From Tepidimonas ignava (GTDB taxonomy: Bacteria; Pseudomonadota; Gammaproteobacteria; Burkholderiales; Burkholderiaceae_C), in contig NZ_SMAH01000009.1 of the NCBI RefSeq assembly GCF_004342625.1, positions 1 to 64,000 of the forward strand: a stretch of DNA of 64,000 bases. Direction: 5' to 3'. Shown piece after piece: positions 31,828-44,005 of the stretch (the stretch's first letter is position 1; the number at the start of each line of letters is the position of its first letter). The notes below the pieces were generated by a model, which made no database searches, had not been told where the DNA came from, and worked only from the letters and a program-made list of their open reading frames with translations. The translations under genes were made by a program, and so were the position numbers.

Positions 31828-33572
31828 ACGCACGCGCGCCGCGCAGCATCCCCTACGGCAGCAGCCCGCTGCTGACCAGCGCCACGCCGGTGTGGCGCAG
31901 CCGTTTCGTGGTGGCGGTGCTGGCGCTGGCCTTCGTCGGGCTGGCCGCCCGCGCGGCGTACGTGCAGGTCATCGGCAGCGACTTTTTCCAGCGCCAGGGT
32001 GAGGTGCGCTACGCGCGCACGCTGGAGCTGCCCGCCAGCCGCGGGCGCATCCTGGACCGCAACGGCATGATCCTGGCGCAAAGCGTCGAAGCGCAAAGCG
32101 TCTGGGCCGACCCTGAGGACGTGGACCTCGACCACCCCAAGCTGGGCGAACTGGCGCGCCTGCTGGGCCTGCCGCTGCCCGAGCTGCGCCGCCGTTTGCA
32201 GGTGGATCAGCGCAACTTCGTGTGGTTGCGTCGCCAGCTCGACGAGCCGCTGGCGCAGCGCGTCAAGGCGCTGGGCATCCCCGGGGTGTACCTGCGCAAG
32301 GAGTACAAGCGCCAATACCCACAGGGCGAGGCGCTGGCGCACGTGGTGGGCTTCACCAACGTCGAAGACCGTGGCCAGGAGGGGGTGGAGCTGGCGTTCG
32401 AGCGTGAACTGCTGGGCAAGCCCGGCTCGCGCCGCGTCATCAAGGATCGCCTTGGGCGCATCGTCGAGGACGTGCGCGACATCGTGCCGCCGCAGGACGG
32501 GCGCGACCTGCAACTGTCGATCGACGCGCGGGTGCAGTACTTTGCCTTCCAGCGCCTCAAAGAAGCCGTGCAGCAGCACAACGCCCGCGGCGGCAGCGCG
32601 GTGGTGCTGGACGCGCGCACCGGCGAGGTGCTGGCGCTGGCCAACTACCCCAGCTACGACCCCAACAACCGGCGCAACCTCAGCGGCGAGCAGCTGCGCA
32701 ACCGCGCGCTGACCGACAGCTTCGAGCCCGGCTCGACGATGAAGCCCTTCATCGCCGCGCTGGCGTTGGACAAGGGCCTGGTGCGCCCCGACACGCCGGT
32801 GCAGACCGCGCCGGGGCGGCTGCAAATGGGGGGCTTCACGATCTCGGACGTGCACCCCTACGGCGTGCTGACGGTGGCCGAGATCATCCAAAAGTCCAGC
32901 AACGTCGGCACGGTCAAACTCGCCATGCAGCTCACCCCGCGCGACATGTGGGAGACCTACGTGCGCCTGGGGCTGGGACACAAGCCGCAACTGCCGTTCC
33001 CCGGCGCCACCAGCGGCCGGCTGCGCGCCTACCAGGGCTGGCGCCCCATCGAGCAAGCCACGATGGCCTACGGCTACGGCCTGTCGGTGTCGCTGGTGCA
33101 ACTGGCGCAGGCGTACACCGTGTTTGCGCGCGACGGCGAGCTGCTGCCGCTGACGTTGCTGCGGCGCGACGAGCCGGCCCAAGGCGTGCGCGTGTACAGC
33201 GAGCGCAACGCGTTGGCCGTGCGCCAGATGCTGCACATGGTGACCAGCCCCGGCGGCACCGCGCAGCAGGCGCAAACCGTGGGCTACTCGGTGGGCGGCA
33301 AAACGGGCACCGCGCGCAAGCAGGAGGGCCGCGGCTACGCGGCGCGCAAGTACCGGGCGTTTTTTGTGGGGCTGGCGCCGGTGGAGTCGCCCCGCGTGGT
33401 CATCGCCGTGATGGTGGATGAGCCTTCCAACGGGGTCATTTACGGTGGCGCCGTGGCCGCGCCGGTGTTCGCCGACGTGGCGCAGCAGACCCTGCGGCTG
33501 CTGGGTGTGGCGCCGGACGTGCGCGTGCAGCCGCAAATCATCGCCAACGCCATCGCGGAGGAGCCGGTATGA
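31824..33572 (+). CDS. ftsI: Peptidoglycan D,D-transpeptidase FtsI (PBP3)
   Basis: FtsI (582 residues) crosslinks septal peptidoglycan, working with FtsW. An N-terminal membrane anchor (FVVAVLALAFVGLAARAAYV) is followed by the dimerisation domain (ELPASRGRILDRNGMILAQS) and the transpeptidase domain with SxxK in FEPGSTMKPF, SxN in QKSSNVGT and KTG in GGKTGTARK. Ends normally. Overlaps both neighbours by ATGA. Confidence 0.97.
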   Translation: MNARAPRSIPYGSSPLLTSATPVWRSRFVVAVLALAFVGLAARAAYVQVIGSDFFQRQGEVRYARTLELPASRGRILDRNGMILAQSVEAQSVWADPEDVDLDHPKLGELARLLGLPLPELRRRLQVDQRNFVWLRRQLDEPLAQRVKALGIPGVYLRKEYKRQYPQGEALAHVVGFTNVEDRGQEGVELAFERELLGKPGSRRVIKDRLGRIVEDVRDIVPPQDGRDLQLSIDARVQYFAFQRLKEAVQQHNARGGSAVVLDARTGEVLALANYPSYDPNNRRNLSGEQLRNRALTDSFEPGSTMKPFIAALALDKGLVRPDTPVQTAPGRLQMGGFTISDVHPYGVLTVAEIIQKSSNVGTVKLAMQLTPRDMWETYVRLGLGHKPQLPFPGATSGRLRAYQGWRPIEQATMAYGYGLSVSLVQLAQAYTVFARDGELLPLTLLRRDEPAQGVRVYSERNALAVRQMLHMVTSPGGTAQQAQTVGYSVGGKTGTARKQEGRGYAARKYRAFFVGLAPVESPRVVIAVMVDEPSNGVIYGGAVAAPVFADVAQQTLRLLGVAPDVRVQPQIIANAIAEEPV

Positions 33573-35122
33573 GCGCGCCCGTGCAGCGGCTCGATGATCT
33601 GGACGCGGCACTGGCGTGGCTGCGAGGCCACGGCGCGCAGGGCCTGTGCGCCGACAGCCGCCGGCTGCAGCCGGGCGACGCCTTCCTGGCCTGGCCGGGG
33701 GCGGCCACCGACGCGCGCGCCTACGTGGCCGCGGCGCTGGCCGGCGGGGCGCGCGCGGCGCTTGTGGACACCGAGGGGTTGGACGCCTGGTGGCAGGCGC
33801 AGCCAACCGCCCCCTGGCCCGCGCAGGCCCCGGTGGCGGCGCTGGCGGGGCTGCGCGCCCTGGCGGGCCCGCTGGCCAGCGCCTGGTGGCAGCACCCGAG
33901 CCAACGCCTGGCGCTGCTGGCCATCACCGGCACCAACGGCAAGACCTCCACCGCCTGGTGGTGCGCGCAGTGGGCCGCCGCTGCCGGGGTGGAGGCGGGT
34001 CTGATCGGCACGTTGGGGGTGGGCCGACCCGGGCAGGGTTTGCAGCCCACCGGCTTGACCACCCCCGACCCCGTGACCCTGCAAGGCGCGCTGCAGCGCT
34101 TCGCGGCCGAGGGCGTGTCGCTGGTGGCGCTGGAAGCCTCGTCGATCGGCGTCGAAGAAGGGCGGCTGGACGGTAGCCACGTGCACACCGCCATCTTCAC
34201 CAACCTGACGCAGGACCACCTCGACTACCACGGCACGATGGAGGCGTACTGGCAGGCCAAGCGCCGCCTGTTCGACTGGCCGGGCGTGCGCGTGGCGGTG
34301 GTGTGCGTGGACGACTCCTACGGGCAACGCCTGGCCGCGGAGCTGGCGCCGCGGGTGCAAGCTGGGGCGCTGGACCTGTGGACCTACGGGTTGGATCTCA
34401 CGCACGCCCCCCGGTTGGCGGCGCACGAGGTGCAGTGGACGCCGCAAGGCATGCGCTTCACGGTGGTGGAGCACGGCCAGCCTGCCGCGACGTTGGCGCT
34501 GCCGGTGGTGGGCGCGCACAACGTGGCCAACCTGTTGGCGGTGGGGGCGGCGCTGCGGGCGCAGGGGGTGACGTGGCAGGCGCTGGCCGCCGCGGCGCCA
34601 CGGCTGACCGCCGTGCCTGGCCGCATGCAGCCAGCCTGGCCCGACGCCCCGACCGACTCCGCGCTGCCGCAGGTGGTCATCGACTACGCGCACACACCCG
34701 ACGCCGTCGAAAAAGCCCTGCAAGCGCTGCGGCCGCTGGCGCAGGCGCGCGGGGGGCGCCTGTGGTGTGTGCTGGGCTGCGGGGGCGACCGCGACCCGAG
34801 CAAGCGGCCGCGCATGGCCGCCGCGGCCGAGGCCTGGGCCGACCGCGTCGTCTTCACCAGCGACAACCCGCGCAGCGAGGATCCGCACCAGATCATCGCG
34901 CAGATGGTGCAAGGCCTCATCAACCCCGCGCGCGCGGTGCTGGAGCCGGACCGCGCCGCCGCCATCGCCTGGACCGTGCAGCAGGCCGACGCGCACGACG
35001 TCGTGCTGCTGGCCGGCAAGGGGCATGAGCAGTACCAGGACATCGCCGGCGTGCGCCACCCGTTTTGCGACGTGCAGCAGGCGCGCTCGGCCCTGCAGCG
35101 GCGCTGGGAGGAGCAGGCATGA
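33569..35122 (+). CDS. murE: UDP-MurNAc-L-Ala-D-Glu:meso-DAP ligase MurE
   Basis: MurE (517 residues) adds meso-diaminopimelate to the UDP-MurNAc dipeptide in the cytoplasm. ATP-binding motif AITGTNGKTSTAWW; carbamylated-lysine region near YWQAKRRLFDW; C-terminal domain with VIDYAHTPDAVEKAL and the DNPR motif in FTSDNPRSEDP, which selects meso-DAP over lysine. This predicts a Gram-negative-type peptidoglycan. ATGA overlaps with ftsI and murF. Confidence 0.97.
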   Translation: MSAPVQRLDDLDAALAWLRGHGAQGLCADSRRLQPGDAFLAWPGAATDARAYVAAALAGGARAALVDTEGLDAWWQAQPTAPWPAQAPVAALAGLRALAGPLASAWWQHPSQRLALLAITGTNGKTSTAWWCAQWAAAAGVEAGLIGTLGVGRPGQGLQPTGLTTPDPVTLQGALQRFAAEGVSLVALEASSIGVEEGRLDGSHVHTAIFTNLTQDHLDYHGTMEAYWQAKRRLFDWPGVRVAVVCVDDSYGQRLAAELAPRVQAGALDLWTYGLDLTHAPRLAAHEVQWTPQGMRFTVVEHGQPAATLALPVVGAHNVANLLAVGAALRAQGVTWQALAAAAPRLTAVPGRMQPAWPDAPTDSALPQVVIDYAHTPDAVEKALQALRPLAQARGGRLWCVLGCGGDRDPSKRPRMAAAAEAWADRVVFTSDNPRSEDPHQIIAQMVQGLINPARAVLEPDRAAAIAWTVQQADAHDVVLLAGKGHEQYQDIAGVRHPFCDVQQARSALQRRWEEQA

Positions 35123-36552
35123 GCAGCACCATCGCCGACACCCCCATGGTGGGGCTGGGTGCGTTGCTGGCCGCGCTGCCCGGCGCGCGCGCCGTGGGCG
35201 ACGTGGCGGCGCTGGCGCCGCAGCGTGTGCACAGCGACACCCGCACGCTGCGCGCGGGCGACCTGTTTGTGGCGCTGCGTGGCCAGCGCTTCGATGCGCA
35301 CGACTTCTTGCCGCACGCGGCGGCCGCCGGCGCCGTGGGGGCGCTGGCCGAGCGCGGGCTGGCCGCGGCCGGGTTGTGCGGGGTGGAGGTGCCCGACAGC
35401 CGCGCCGCGCTGGGCGCCCTGGCCGCGGCCTGGCGCGCCCAGGTGTACGCCGGGCCGCTGATCGCGGTGACCGGCAGCAACGGCAAAACCACGGTGACGC
35501 AGATGACCGCCGCCATCCTGCGCGCCGCCGCCGGGGAGGCCGCCCTGGCCACCGCCGGCAACCTCAACAACGACATCGGGGTGCCGCTGACGCTGCTGCG
35601 GCTGCGGCCCGCGCACCGCTTGGCCGTGGTCGAGCTGGGCATGAACCACCCGGGCGAAATCGCGCAACTGGCGGCGTGGGCGCGCCCGACCGTCGCGCTG
35701 GTCAACAACGCCCAGCGCGAGCACCAGGAGTTCATGGCCAGCGTCGAGGCCGTGGCGCGCGAAAACGGCAGCGTGCTGGCCGCGCTGGGGCCGGACGGCG
35801 TGGCCGTGCTGCCGCACGACGACGCCTACACCCCGCTGTGGCGCACGCTGGCGGGGGCGCGGCGGGTGCTGACCTTTGGGGCGCCGGGGGCGGATGTGCA
35901 CGCCGAGGCGCGCTGGGACGGCGACGCGTGGGCGCTGCGCCTGCACACACCGCTGGGCACGGTGTCCACGCGGCTGGCCATCGCCGGCCGCCACCACGTG
36001 CGCAACGCGCAGGCCGCGGCCGCCTGCGCGCTGGCCGCCGGGGTGGGGTTGGACCAGGTCGGCGCAGGGCTGGCGGCGTTTCAGCCGGTGGCGGGCCGCT
36101 GCCGCACCCACGCGTGGACGCTGGCCGGCCAGCGCTGGACCGTGGTGGACGACAGCTACAACGCCAACCCCGACTCGGTGCGCGCCGCCATCGACATGCT
36201 GGCCGAGCTGCCCGCGCCGCGCTGGTTGGTGCTGGGCGACATGGGCGAGGTGGGTGCGCAGGCGTTGGCGTTCCACGACGAGGTGCTGCGCCATGCCCGC
36301 GCGCTGGGCATTGAGCGCGTGTGGACCTGCGGCACCTGGATGGGGCAGGCCGCGGCGGCGCTGACCGACGCCTCGGGCGGGCTGCGCCACTTCGACAGCG
36401 TCGAGGCGCTGCTGGCCGCGCTGCCCGACGCGCTGCAGCACGGCGGCAGCGTGCTGGTCAAGGGATCGCGCTTCATGCGCATGGAACGGGTGGTGCAGGC
36501 CTTGCAGGCCCTGGCCACCGACACCGTACAAGGGGGGCGCGATGCTGCCTGA
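35119..36552 (+). CDS. murF: UDP-MurNAc-tripeptide:D-Ala-D-Ala ligase MurF
   Basis: MurF (477 residues) adds the D-Ala-D-Ala dipeptide, completing the cytoplasmic pentapeptide precursor. It has [20 protein letters not shown] at the N-terminus, P-loop [14 protein letters not shown], the [13 protein letters not shown] signature, [13 protein letters not shown], and the C-terminal [23 protein letters not shown] 35119 overlaps the murE stop; its own end overlaps mraY by 11 bases. Confidence 0.97.
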   Translation: MSSTIADTPMVGLGALLAALPGARAVGDVAALAPQRVHSDTRTLRAGDLFVALRGQRFDAHDFLPHAAAAGAVGALAERGLAAAGLCGVEVPDSRAALGALAAAWRAQVYAGPLIAVTGSNGKTTVTQMTAAILRAAAGEAALATAGNLNNDIGVPLTLLRLRPAHRLAVVELGMNHPGEIAQLAAWARPTVALVNNAQREHQEFMASVEAVARENGSVLAALGPDGVAVLPHDDAYTPLWRTLAGARRVLTFGAPGADVHAEARWDGDAWALRLHTPLGTVSTRLAIAGRHHVRNAQAAAACALAAGVGLDQVGAGLAAFQPVAGRCRTHAWTLAGQRWTVVDDSYNANPDSVRAAIDMLAELPAPRWLVLGDMGEVGAQALAFHDEVLRHARALGIERVWTCGTWMGQAAAALTDASGGLRHFDSVEALLAALPDALQHGGSVLVKGSRFMRMERVVQALQALATDTVQGGRDAA

Positions 36553-37720
36553 GTTGGCCGAGTGGCTGTGGCGCCTGATGCCCGAGTGGGGCTTTTTGCG
36601 CGTCTTTCAGTACCTGACGTTTCGGGCCGTGATGGCGGCGATGACGGCGCTGCTGCTCGGGTTGGCGGCCGGCCCGTGGTTCATCCGGCGCCTGACCGAG
36701 CTCAAAATCGGCCAGCCCATCCGCAGCTACGGCGTGCAGGCGCACCTGAGCAAAAGCGGCACCCCCACGATGGGCGGGGTGTTGATCCTGTTTGCCATCA
36801 CCGCCTCGACGTTGCTGTGGTTCGACTGGAGCAACCGCTTCGTGTGGGTGGTGCTGGCGGTGACGCTGGGCATGGGCGCCATCGGTTGGGTGGACGACTG
36901 GCGCAAGGTCGTGCGCAAAGACCCCGAAGGCATGCGCTCGCGCGAAAAGTACGCCTGGCAGTCGGCCATCGGGCTGCTGGCGGCGCTGTACCTGGTGTTT
37001 GCGATTTCGGAGGGTTCCAACGCGCGCGTGTGGCAGCTCTTCGTGGCCTGGGTGCAATCCGGCTTTACGGTGGAGCTGCCCCAGCAAGCCGGCCTGATGG
37101 TGCCGTTTTTCAAAGAGGTGAGCTACCCGCTGGGGGTGGCGGGGTTTGTCATCCTGACCTACCTGGTCATCGTGGGCAGCAGCAACGCCGTCAACCTCAC
37201 CGACGGGCTCGACGGCCTGGCCATCATGCCGGTGGTGATGGTGGGCGCGGTGTTGGGGGTGTTCGCCTACGTCACCGGCAACGCGGTGTTTGCGCGCTAC
37301 CTGCTGCTGCCCTACATCCCCGGCACCGGGGAGGTGCTGATCTTCTGCGCCGCGATGGGCGGGGCGGGGCTGGCGTTTTTGTGGTTCAACGCGTACCCAG
37401 CCCAGGTGTTCATGGGTGACGTGGGGGCGCTGGCGCTGGGTGGGGCGCTGGGCACCATCGCCGTCATCGTGCGCCAGGAGATCGTGCTGGCCATCATGGG
37501 CGGCATCTTCGTGGCCGAGGCGCTGTCGGTGATGGCGCAGGTGGCCTATTTCAAGTACACCCGCCGCCGCTACGGCGAGGGCCGCCGTCTGTTCAAGATG
37601 GCGCCGCTGCACCACCACTTCGAAAAATCGGGCTGGCGCGAAACGCAGGTGGTGGTGCGTTTTTGGATCATCACCATGCTGCTGTGCCTGGTGGGGTTGT
37701 CAACGCTGAAGCTGCGCTGA
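36542..37720 (+). CDS. mraY: Phospho-MurNAc-pentapeptide transferase MraY
   Basis: MraY (392 residues) transfers phospho-MurNAc-pentapeptide to undecaprenyl phosphate, making lipid I. About ten membrane helices. Catalytic and signature stretches: [31 protein letters not shown] (Asp pair), [32 protein letters not shown] and [13 protein letters not shown]. The start overlaps the end of murF. Confidence 0.98.
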   Translation: MLPELAEWLWRLMPEWGFLRVFQYLTFRAVMAAMTALLLGLAAGPWFIRRLTELKIGQPIRSYGVQAHLSKSGTPTMGGVLILFAITASTLLWFDWSNRFVWVVLAVTLGMGAIGWVDDWRKVVRKDPEGMRSREKYAWQSAIGLLAALYLVFAISEGSNARVWQLFVAWVQSGFTVELPQQAGLMVPFFKEVSYPLGVAGFVILTYLVIVGSSNAVNLTDGLDGLAIMPVVMVGAVLGVFAYVTGNAVFARYLLLPYIPGTGEVLIFCAAMGGAGLAFLWFNAYPAQVFMGDVGALALGGALGTIAVIVRQEIVLAIMGGIFVAEALSVMAQVAYFKYTRRRYGEGRRLFKMAPLHHHFEKSGWRETQVVVRFWIITMLLCLVGLSTLKLR

Positions 37721-37733
37721 TGGGGTTGCCACG

Positions 37734-39272
37734 ATGACGACCGCCTGGACGCACGACCTGTTGCCGCTGTTGCAGGGGCGCCCTGCGCTGGTGCTGGGCC
37801 TGGGCGCCAGCGGGCTGGCGTTGGCGCGCTGGCTGCACGCGGCCGGCGCGCGTGTGACGGTGGCCGACACGCGCGCGCAGCCGCCGCAGGCGCAGGCCTT
37901 GCAGCAGGTGGCCCCAGGGGCGGAGCTGCTGGCGGGCGTGGCGCTGGACCAGGCCCTGTGGAGCCATGCGCCGTGGGCGCTGGTGGCGCGCTCACCCGGG
38001 CTCGCGCCGGCGCAGTGGGCCGGCCTGCGCGCCGCGGCGCAAGCCGCTGGGGTGCCGTGCGTGGGCGAGCTGGAGCTGTGGGCCGCCGCCATGCGCACGC
38101 TGGCCGAACGCGGCGGCGCCGCGCCGGTGGTGTTGGCCGTCACCGGCACCAACGGCAAAACCACCACCACCGCGCTGACGGGCCACCTGCTGCGGGCCCT
38201 GGGGTGGGACGTGGCCGTGGCCGGCAACATCGGCCCGACGTTGCTGGACACCCTGGCCGAGCGGCTGCAGCAGGGCCGGCTGCCGCGCGCGTGGGTGCTG
38301 GAGCTGTCCAGCTTCCAGCTCGACGGTGTGCAGGGGTTCGAGCCGACCGCGGCCACCGTGCTCAACGTCACGCAGGACCACCTGGACTGGCACGGCTCGA
38401 TGCAGGCCTACGCCGAGGCCAAGCGGCGCATCTTTGGGGCGCACGGCCTGATGGTGCTCAACCGCGACGACCCCATCGTCGCCGCCTGGCGGCCGCCCGA
38501 GGTGACGCCGGGTGGCCGCGGCGCGGCGCGGCGCAAGCCGCAGCCTGCGCGCCCGTGGGTGAGTTTTGGCCTGGGCCTGCCCGAGCGGCCCGGCGACTGG
38601 GGCTTGCAGGAAACCAGGGGGGTGACGTGGTTGGTGCGCGCGCTGCCCGAGGCCGAGGTGACCGACGGCGAGCCGCTGCCGCTGCAGCGGCTGATGCCGG
38701 CCGAGGCGCTGCGCATCCAGGGGCGGCACAACGCCGCCAACGCCCTGGCCGCGCTGGCGCTGGCCACGGCCGCCGGCGCGCCGCTGGCGCCGCTGCTGCA
38801 TGCGCTGCGCGACTACCGCGGCGAGCCGCACCGCGTGCAGCCGGTGGCCGTCGTGCGCGAGGTGGAGTACATCGACGACAGCAAAGGCACCAACGTCGGC
38901 GCCACGCTGGCGGCGCTGCAGGGCCTGGGCGCGCAGCGCCGGCTGGTGGTGATCCTGGGCGGCGATGGCAAGGGGCAGGACTTTGCGCCGCTGGCCCCGG
39001 CGGTGGCACGCCACGCCCGGGCGGTGGCGCTGATCGGTCGCGACGCCCCTGCCATCGACGCCGCGCTGGCCGCCACGGGCGTGCCGCGCCAGCGCTTCGA
39101 GGATTTGGTGGCGGCGGTGCGCTGGTGCGCGCAACAGGCGCAGCCAGGTGACGCGGTGCTGTTGTCGCCCGCCTGCGCCAGCCTGGACATGTTCCGCGAC
39201 TACGCCCACCGCGCGCAGGTGTTTGTGGACGCCGTGCGCGCGCTGCAGGCCGAGGAGGGCACGCCCGTATGA
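37734..39272 (+). CDS. murD: UDP-MurNAc-L-alanine:D-glutamate ligase MurD
   Basis: MurD (512 residues) adds D-glutamate to UDP-MurNAc-L-Ala. Motifs: [16 protein letters not shown] (UDP-binding), [19 protein letters not shown] (P-loop), [53 protein letters not shown] and [18 protein letters not shown]. It is somewhat longer than E. coli MurD because of an Arg/Pro-rich insert near residue 255-275. 13-bp gap after mraY, ATGA overlap with ftsW. Confidence 0.97.
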   Translation: MTTAWTHDLLPLLQGRPALVLGLGASGLALARWLHAAGARVTVADTRAQPPQAQALQQVAPGAELLAGVALDQALWSHAPWALVARSPGLAPAQWAGLRAAAQAAGVPCVGELELWAAAMRTLAERGGAAPVVLAVTGTNGKTTTTALTGHLLRALGWDVAVAGNIGPTLLDTLAERLQQGRLPRAWVLELSSFQLDGVQGFEPTAATVLNVTQDHLDWHGSMQAYAEAKRRIFGAHGLMVLNRDDPIVAAWRPPEVTPGGRGAARRKPQPARPWVSFGLGLPERPGDWGLQETRGVTWLVRALPEAEVTDGEPLPLQRLMPAEALRIQGRHNAANALAALALATAAGAPLAPLLHALRDYRGEPHRVQPVAVVREVEYIDDSKGTNVGATLAALQGLGAQRRLVVILGGDGKGQDFAPLAPAVARHARAVALIGRDAPAIDAALAATGVPRQRFEDLVAAVRWCAQQAQPGDAVLLSPACASLDMFRDYAHRAQVFVDAVRALQAEEGTPV

Positions 39273-40537
39273 GCAGCACGCGCAGCGCCACCTGGTGGGG
39301 CCGCCTGGTCGACGTGTGGCCACGTGGGCGATCGGACCGTGGCGAGCCGCCGTTGCCCGTGCGTGCGCGCGCGCCGGGCGGCACGGCGCGGCCCGCGCTG
39401 GGCGCGGTGGGGATTGACCAACCGCTGCTGTGGGTGGTGGTGGCGCTGCTGTGCTGGGGGCTGGTGATGGTGTACTCGGCCTCGGTGGCGTTGCCGGACA
39501 ACCCGCGCTTTGCCAGCTACAGCACCTACCACTTCGTGTGGCGCCACGCGCTGGCGGCGGCGTTGGGCGCGCTGGCCGGGTGGGTGGCGTTTCAGTTTCC
39601 GGTCGAGGCCTGGAAAAAAGCGGCGGTGCCGCTGTTCGTGCTGTCGCTCGTGTTGCTGGTGTTGGTGTTGGTGCCCTTCATCGGCAAGGGCGTCAACGGC
39701 GCACGGCGCTGGATCCCGCTGGGCATCCTCAACTTCCAGCCGTCCGAGCTGGCCAAGCTGGCCGTGGCGCTGTACGCGGCCGACTACATGGTGCGGCGCA
39801 TGGAGGTCAAGGAGCGCTTTTTCCGCGCCGTGTGGCCGATGGCGGTGGCGGTGGGCATCGTGGGGGTGCTGCTGCTGGCCGAGCCCGACATGGGCGCGTT
39901 CATGGTGATTGCGGTCATCGCGATGGGCATCCTGTTCCTCGGAGGGGTCAACGCGCGCATGTTTTTCCTGATCGCGCTGGTGGTGGTGGCCGCCTTTGCG
40001 ATGGTGGTGCTGACCAACGAGTGGCGCCGCGAGCGCATCTTCGCCTACCTCGACCCGTGGAGCGAGCAGCACGCGCTGGGCAAGGGCTACCAGCTCACGC
40101 ACGCGCTCATCGCGCTGGGCCGCGGCGGCGTGTGGGGGGTGGGCCTGGGGGCCAGCGTCGAAAAGCTGCACTGGCTGCCCGAGGCGCACACCGACTTTTT
40201 GCTCGCCGTCATCGGCGAGGAGTTCGGCTTCGTGGGGGTGCTGACGCTGATCGCCCTGTTCATGTGGCTGACGCGGCGCATCATGCAGATTGGCCGCCAG
40301 GCCATCGCGCTGGACCAGGTGTTTGCCGGCTTGGCGGTGCAAGGCGTGGGGCTGTGGATCGGCTTTCAGGCCTTCATCAACATCGGCGTCAACCTGGGCG
40401 CGCTGCCCACCAAGGGGCTGACGCTGCCGCTGATGAGCTACGGCGGCTCGGCGGTGCTGATGAACCTGGTGGCCATCGCGTTCGTGCTGCGCGTCGATTG
40501 GGAAAACAAACGCATGATGCACGGGGGGCGGGCATGA
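39269..40537 (+). CDS. ftsW: Septal peptidoglycan glycosyltransferase FtsW
   Basis: FtsW (422 residues) is a SEDS-family polymerase of lipid II acting with FtsI at the septum. After a basic N-terminal tail of about 45 residues come ten hydrophobic segments. SEDS signatures: [50 protein letters not shown] and the C-terminal [17 protein letters not shown]. Clearly distinct from rodA further along. ATGA overlaps at both ends. Confidence 0.97.
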   Translation: MSSTRSATWWGRLVDVWPRGRSDRGEPPLPVRARAPGGTARPALGAVGIDQPLLWVVVALLCWGLVMVYSASVALPDNPRFASYSTYHFVWRHALAAALGALAGWVAFQFPVEAWKKAAVPLFVLSLVLLVLVLVPFIGKGVNGARRWIPLGILNFQPSELAKLAVALYAADYMVRRMEVKERFFRAVWPMAVAVGIVGVLLLAEPDMGAFMVIAVIAMGILFLGGVNARMFFLIALVVVAAFAMVVLTNEWRRERIFAYLDPWSEQHALGKGYQLTHALIALGRGGVWGVGLGASVEKLHWLPEAHTDFLLAVIGEEFGFVGVLTLIALFMWLTRRIMQIGRQAIALDQVFAGLAVQGVGLWIGFQAFINIGVNLGALPTKGLTLPLMSYGGSAVLMNLVAIAFVLRVDWENKRMMHGGRA

Positions 40538-41613
40538 CGGCATCGCGCTGCGCGTTGATCATGGCCGGCGGCACCGGTGGGCACATCTTCCCCGGCTTGG
40601 CGCTGGCGCAGGCGCTGCGCGCGCAGGGCTGGCGCGTGCACTGGCTGGGCGCGCCCGACGGCATGGAGGCGCGCCTCGTGCCGGCGCAGGGGTTTGCGCT
40701 GGAGCCGGTGCAGTTCGGTGGCGTGCGTGGCAAAGGGCCGTTGACCCTGGCGCTGCTGCCGCTGCGCCTGCTGCGCGCCTTTGCGCAGGCCTGGGGCGTG
40801 GTGCGCCGTGTGCGCCCCGACGTGGTGGTGGGCCTGGGCGGCTACATCACCTTCCCCGGCGGCATGATGGCCGTGCTGGCCGGCCGTCCGTTGCTGCTGC
40901 ACGAGCAAAATTCGGTGGCCGGGCTGGCCAACCGCGTGTTGGCGCACGTGGCCGACCGCGTTTACTGCGCCTTCCCCGGCGCGCTGCGCGGTGGCGAGTG
41001 GATCGGCAACCCGCTGCGCGAGGCGTTTTTGCGCCAACCCCCGCCCGAGCAGCGGCTGGCCATGCGCGCCGGGCCGCTGAAGCTGCTGGTGGTGGGGGGC
41101 AGCCTCGGGGCGGCGGCGCTCAACACCATCGTGCCGCAGGCGCTGGCGCTGCTGCCGCCCGAGCGGCGCCCGCAGGTGCGCCACCAAAGCGGCGAGCGCC
41201 ACCTGCAAGCGCTGCGCGACGCCTACGAGCGCGCCGGTGTGCAGGCCGAGTGCGTGGCCTTCATCGACGACACGGCGCGCGCCTTCGCCGAGGCCGACGT
41301 CATCATCGCGCGCGCCGGGGCCAGCACGGTCACGGAAATCGCCGCGGTGGGGGCGGCGGCGCTGTTCGTGCCGTTTCCGCACGCGGTGGACGACCACCAG
41401 ACCACCAACGCCCGCTTCCTCGTTGACGCCGGCGGCGCGTGGTTGTGCCCGCAACACGAACTCACCCCCACGTGGCTGGCGCAGTGGCTGCAGGGCCTCA
41501 CGCGTGACGAACTGCGCCGCCGCGCCCAAGCGGCCTGGGCGCAGCGCAAGACCGACGCGGTCGACGTCATGGTGCGCGCGTGCGCGGCGTTGGCGCAGGG
41601 ATCCCAACCATGA
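40534..41613 (+). CDS. murG: UDP-GlcNAc:lipid I N-acetylglucosaminyltransferase MurG
   Basis: MurG (359 residues) makes lipid II on the inner face of the membrane. GT-B fold motifs: [82 protein letters not shown] and [15 protein letters not shown] with the UDP-binding glutamate. ATG 40534 overlaps the ftsW stop. Confidence 0.98.
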   Translation: MTASRCALIMAGGTGGHIFPGLALAQALRAQGWRVHWLGAPDGMEARLVPAQGFALEPVQFGGVRGKGPLTLALLPLRLLRAFAQAWGVVRRVRPDVVVGLGGYITFPGGMMAVLAGRPLLLHEQNSVAGLANRVLAHVADRVYCAFPGALRGGEWIGNPLREAFLRQPPPEQRLAMRAGPLKLLVVGGSLGAAALNTIVPQALALLPPERRPQVRHQSGERHLQALRDAYERAGVQAECVAFIDDTARAFAEADVIIARAGASTVTEIAAVGAAALFVPFPHAVDDHQTTNARFLVDAGGAWLCPQHELTPTWLAQWLQGLTRDELRRRAQAAWAQRKTDAVDVMVRACAALAQGSQP

Positions 41614-43031
41614 AACATGCCATCCGACACATCCATTTCGTGGGCATTGGCGGTGCGGGCATGAGCGGCATCGCCGAGGTGCTGCTCAACCAGGGCTACA
41701 CCATCTCGGGCAGCGACCTGGCCGACAACGCCGCCACGCGCCGGCTGCGCCAGCTGGGCGCGCGCGTGCTGCTGGGGCACGACGCGGCGCACGTGCAGGG
41801 CGCCGACTGCGTGGTGGTGTCCACCGCCGTGCAGCCGGACAACCCCGAGGTGCAGGCGGCGCACGCGCTGCGGCTGCCGGTGGTGCCGCGCGCCGTCATG
41901 CTGGCCGAGCTCATGCGCCTCAAAAAAGGCATCGCGATTGCCGGCACGCACGGCAAGACCACCACCACCAGCCTGGTGGCCAGCGTGCTGGCGGCGGCGG
42001 GGCTGGATCCGACCTTCGTCATCGGCGGCCGGCTCAACAGCGCCGGCGCCAACGCGCGGCTGGGCCAGGGCGAGTACATCGTGGTCGAGGCCGACGAGTC
42101 CGACGCGTCGTTTCTGAACCTGCTGCCCATCATGGCGGTGGTCACCAACATCGACGCCGACCACATGGACACCTACGGGCACGACTTCGCCCGTTTGCAG
42201 CAGGCGTTCGTCGACTTTGTGCACCGCATGCCGTTTTACGGCGCGGCCATCCTGTGCGTGGACGACGCGCACGTGCGCGCGCTGCTGCCGCTGGTGCAGC
42301 GCCCGGTGACGCCGTACGGCCTGAGCGACGACGCGCAGGTGCGCGCGCTGGATGTGCGGGCGGTGGGCACGCAGATGCACTTTCGCGTGCAGCGGCGCAA
42401 CGGCGTGGCCCTGCCGGACCTGGACGTGGTGCTCAACCTGCCCGGCGAGCACAACGTGCGCAACGCGCTGGCCGCCATCGCCGTGGCGGCCGAGCTGGGC
42501 GTGCCCGACGCCGCCGTGCTGCAGGCGCTGGCCGAGTTCAAGGGGGTGGGCCGGCGCTTTCAGCGCTACGGCGAGGTGCCGCTGCCCGGCGGTGGGCAGG
42601 CGCTCATCATCGACGACTACGGCCACCACCCGGCCGAGCTGGCCGCGACCATGGCCGCGGCGCGCGGCGCCTACCCCGGACGGCGGCTGCTGGTGGCGTT
42701 TCAGCCGCACCGCTACAGCCGCACGCGCGACTGCTTCGAGGACTTTGTGCGCGTGCTGGGGCAGGCCGACGCCGTGCTGCTGACCGAGGTTTATCCGGCG
42801 GGCGAAGCCCCCATCGTTGCGGCCGACGGGCGCGCCCTGGCGCGCGCGCTGCGCGTGGCGGGCCGCGTGGAGCCGGTGTTCGTGCCCGACGTGGCCGAAC
42901 TGCCGGCGGCGATCCTGGCCAACGCGCGCGACGGTGACGTGGTGCTGTGCCTGGGGGCGGGCTCGATCGGGGCCGTGCCCGCGCAGGTGGTGGCGCTGGC
43001 CGGCGCCGGCGTGCAGGAGGTGGTGGCATGA
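41610..43031 (+). CDS. murC: UDP-MurNAc:L-alanine ligase MurC
   Basis: MurC (473 residues) adds the first amino acid of the stem peptide. Motifs: [35 protein letters not shown] (P-loop), [51 protein letters not shown] and [19 protein letters not shown] 41610 overlaps murG. The related recycling ligase mpl is at the end of the window. Confidence 0.98.
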   Translation: MKHAIRHIHFVGIGGAGMSGIAEVLLNQGYTISGSDLADNAATRRLRQLGARVLLGHDAAHVQGADCVVVSTAVQPDNPEVQAAHALRLPVVPRAVMLAELMRLKKGIAIAGTHGKTTTTSLVASVLAAAGLDPTFVIGGRLNSAGANARLGQGEYIVVEADESDASFLNLLPIMAVVTNIDADHMDTYGHDFARLQQAFVDFVHRMPFYGAAILCVDDAHVRALLPLVQRPVTPYGLSDDAQVRALDVRAVGTQMHFRVQRRNGVALPDLDVVLNLPGEHNVRNALAAIAVAAELGVPDAAVLQALAEFKGVGRRFQRYGEVPLPGGGQALIIDDYGHHPAELAATMAAARGAYPGRRLLVAFQPHRYSRTRDCFEDFVRVLGQADAVLLTEVYPAGEAPIVAADGRALARALRVAGRVEPVFVPDVAELPAAILANARDGDVVLCLGAGSIGAVPAQVVALAGAGVQEVVA

Positions 43032-44005
43032 GCGCCCCGATCGACGTGCGTGCGCTGGGCAAGGTGGCGGTGCTGATGGGCGGCCGCTCGGCCGAGCGCG
43101 AGGTGTCGCTGATGTCGGGGCAGGGCGTGCTGCAGGCGCTGCGCGGCGCCGGGGTGGACGCGCACCCGTTCGACCCGGCCGAGCAGCCGCTGTGCGAGTT
43201 GGCGCGCCAGGGCTTTGCGCGCGCCTTCATCGCCCTGCACGGCCGCTGGGGCGAAGACGGCACCGTGCAGGGGGCGCTGGAGCTGCTGGGCATCCCCTAC
43301 ACCGGCAGCGGCGTGCAGGCGTGCGCGGTGGCCATCGACAAAACGCTGACCAAGCGCCTGTGGCAAGCCGAAGGGCTGCCCACGCCCGCGTGGCGCCGTG
43401 TCGACAGCGCCGAAGCCACGCGCGCCGCGTTGCAGGCGCTGGGTGCGCCGATGATCGTCAAGCCCGCGCGCGAGGGCTCGACCATCGGCTTGACCAAGGT
43501 GACCGCCCCCGACCAGTGCGAGGCCGCCTACCGGCTTGCGGCGCAGCACGACCCCGAGGTGCTGTGCGAGCAGTTCATCGCCGGCGACGAGGTCACCTGC
43601 GCCGTGCTGGGCAGCGGGGCGCAGGCGCGCGCGCTGCCGCTGATCCGCATCGTCGCACCCGGGGGCGACTACGACTACCACGCCAAATATTTCAGCGACG
43701 ACACGCGCTACCTCATCCCCAGCGGCCTGCCCGCCGAGGAGGAGGCCGCCATCCAGGCGCTGGTGCTGCGTGCCTACCGCACGCTGGGCTGCCGTGGCTG
43801 GGCGCGCGCCGACATCATGGTCGACGCCGCCACGCGTCAGCCGTACCTGCTGGAGATCAACACCGCGCCGGGCATGACCGGCCATTCGCTGGTGCCGATG
43901 GCGGCACGCGCCGTCGGCCTGGACTACCCCGCGTTGTGCCTGCAATTGCTGGCACAGGCCACGCTGGACAACCCCACGACGGTGGGCACGGAGGGTGCCG
44001 CGTGA
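43028..44005 (+). CDS. ddl: D-alanine:D-alanine ligase
   Basis: Ddl (325 residues) makes D-Ala-D-Ala, the substrate of MurF and the target of D-cycloserine. ATP-grasp fold: [73 protein letters not shown] and the metal-binding [20 protein letters not shown]. This is the DdlB type usual inside dcw clusters. ATGA at both ends, the downstream one as GTGA. Confidence 0.97.
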   Translation: MSAPIDVRALGKVAVLMGGRSAEREVSLMSGQGVLQALRGAGVDAHPFDPAEQPLCELARQGFARAFIALHGRWGEDGTVQGALELLGIPYTGSGVQACAVAIDKTLTKRLWQAEGLPTPAWRRVDSAEATRAALQALGAPMIVKPAREGSTIGLTKVTAPDQCEAAYRLAAQHDPEVLCEQFIAGDEVTCAVLGSGAQARALPLIRIVAPGGDYDYHAKYFSDDTRYLIPSGLPAEEEAAIQALVLRAYRTLGCRGWARADIMVDAATRQPYLLEINTAPGMTGHSLVPMAARAVGLDYPALCLQLLAQATLDNPTTVGTEGAA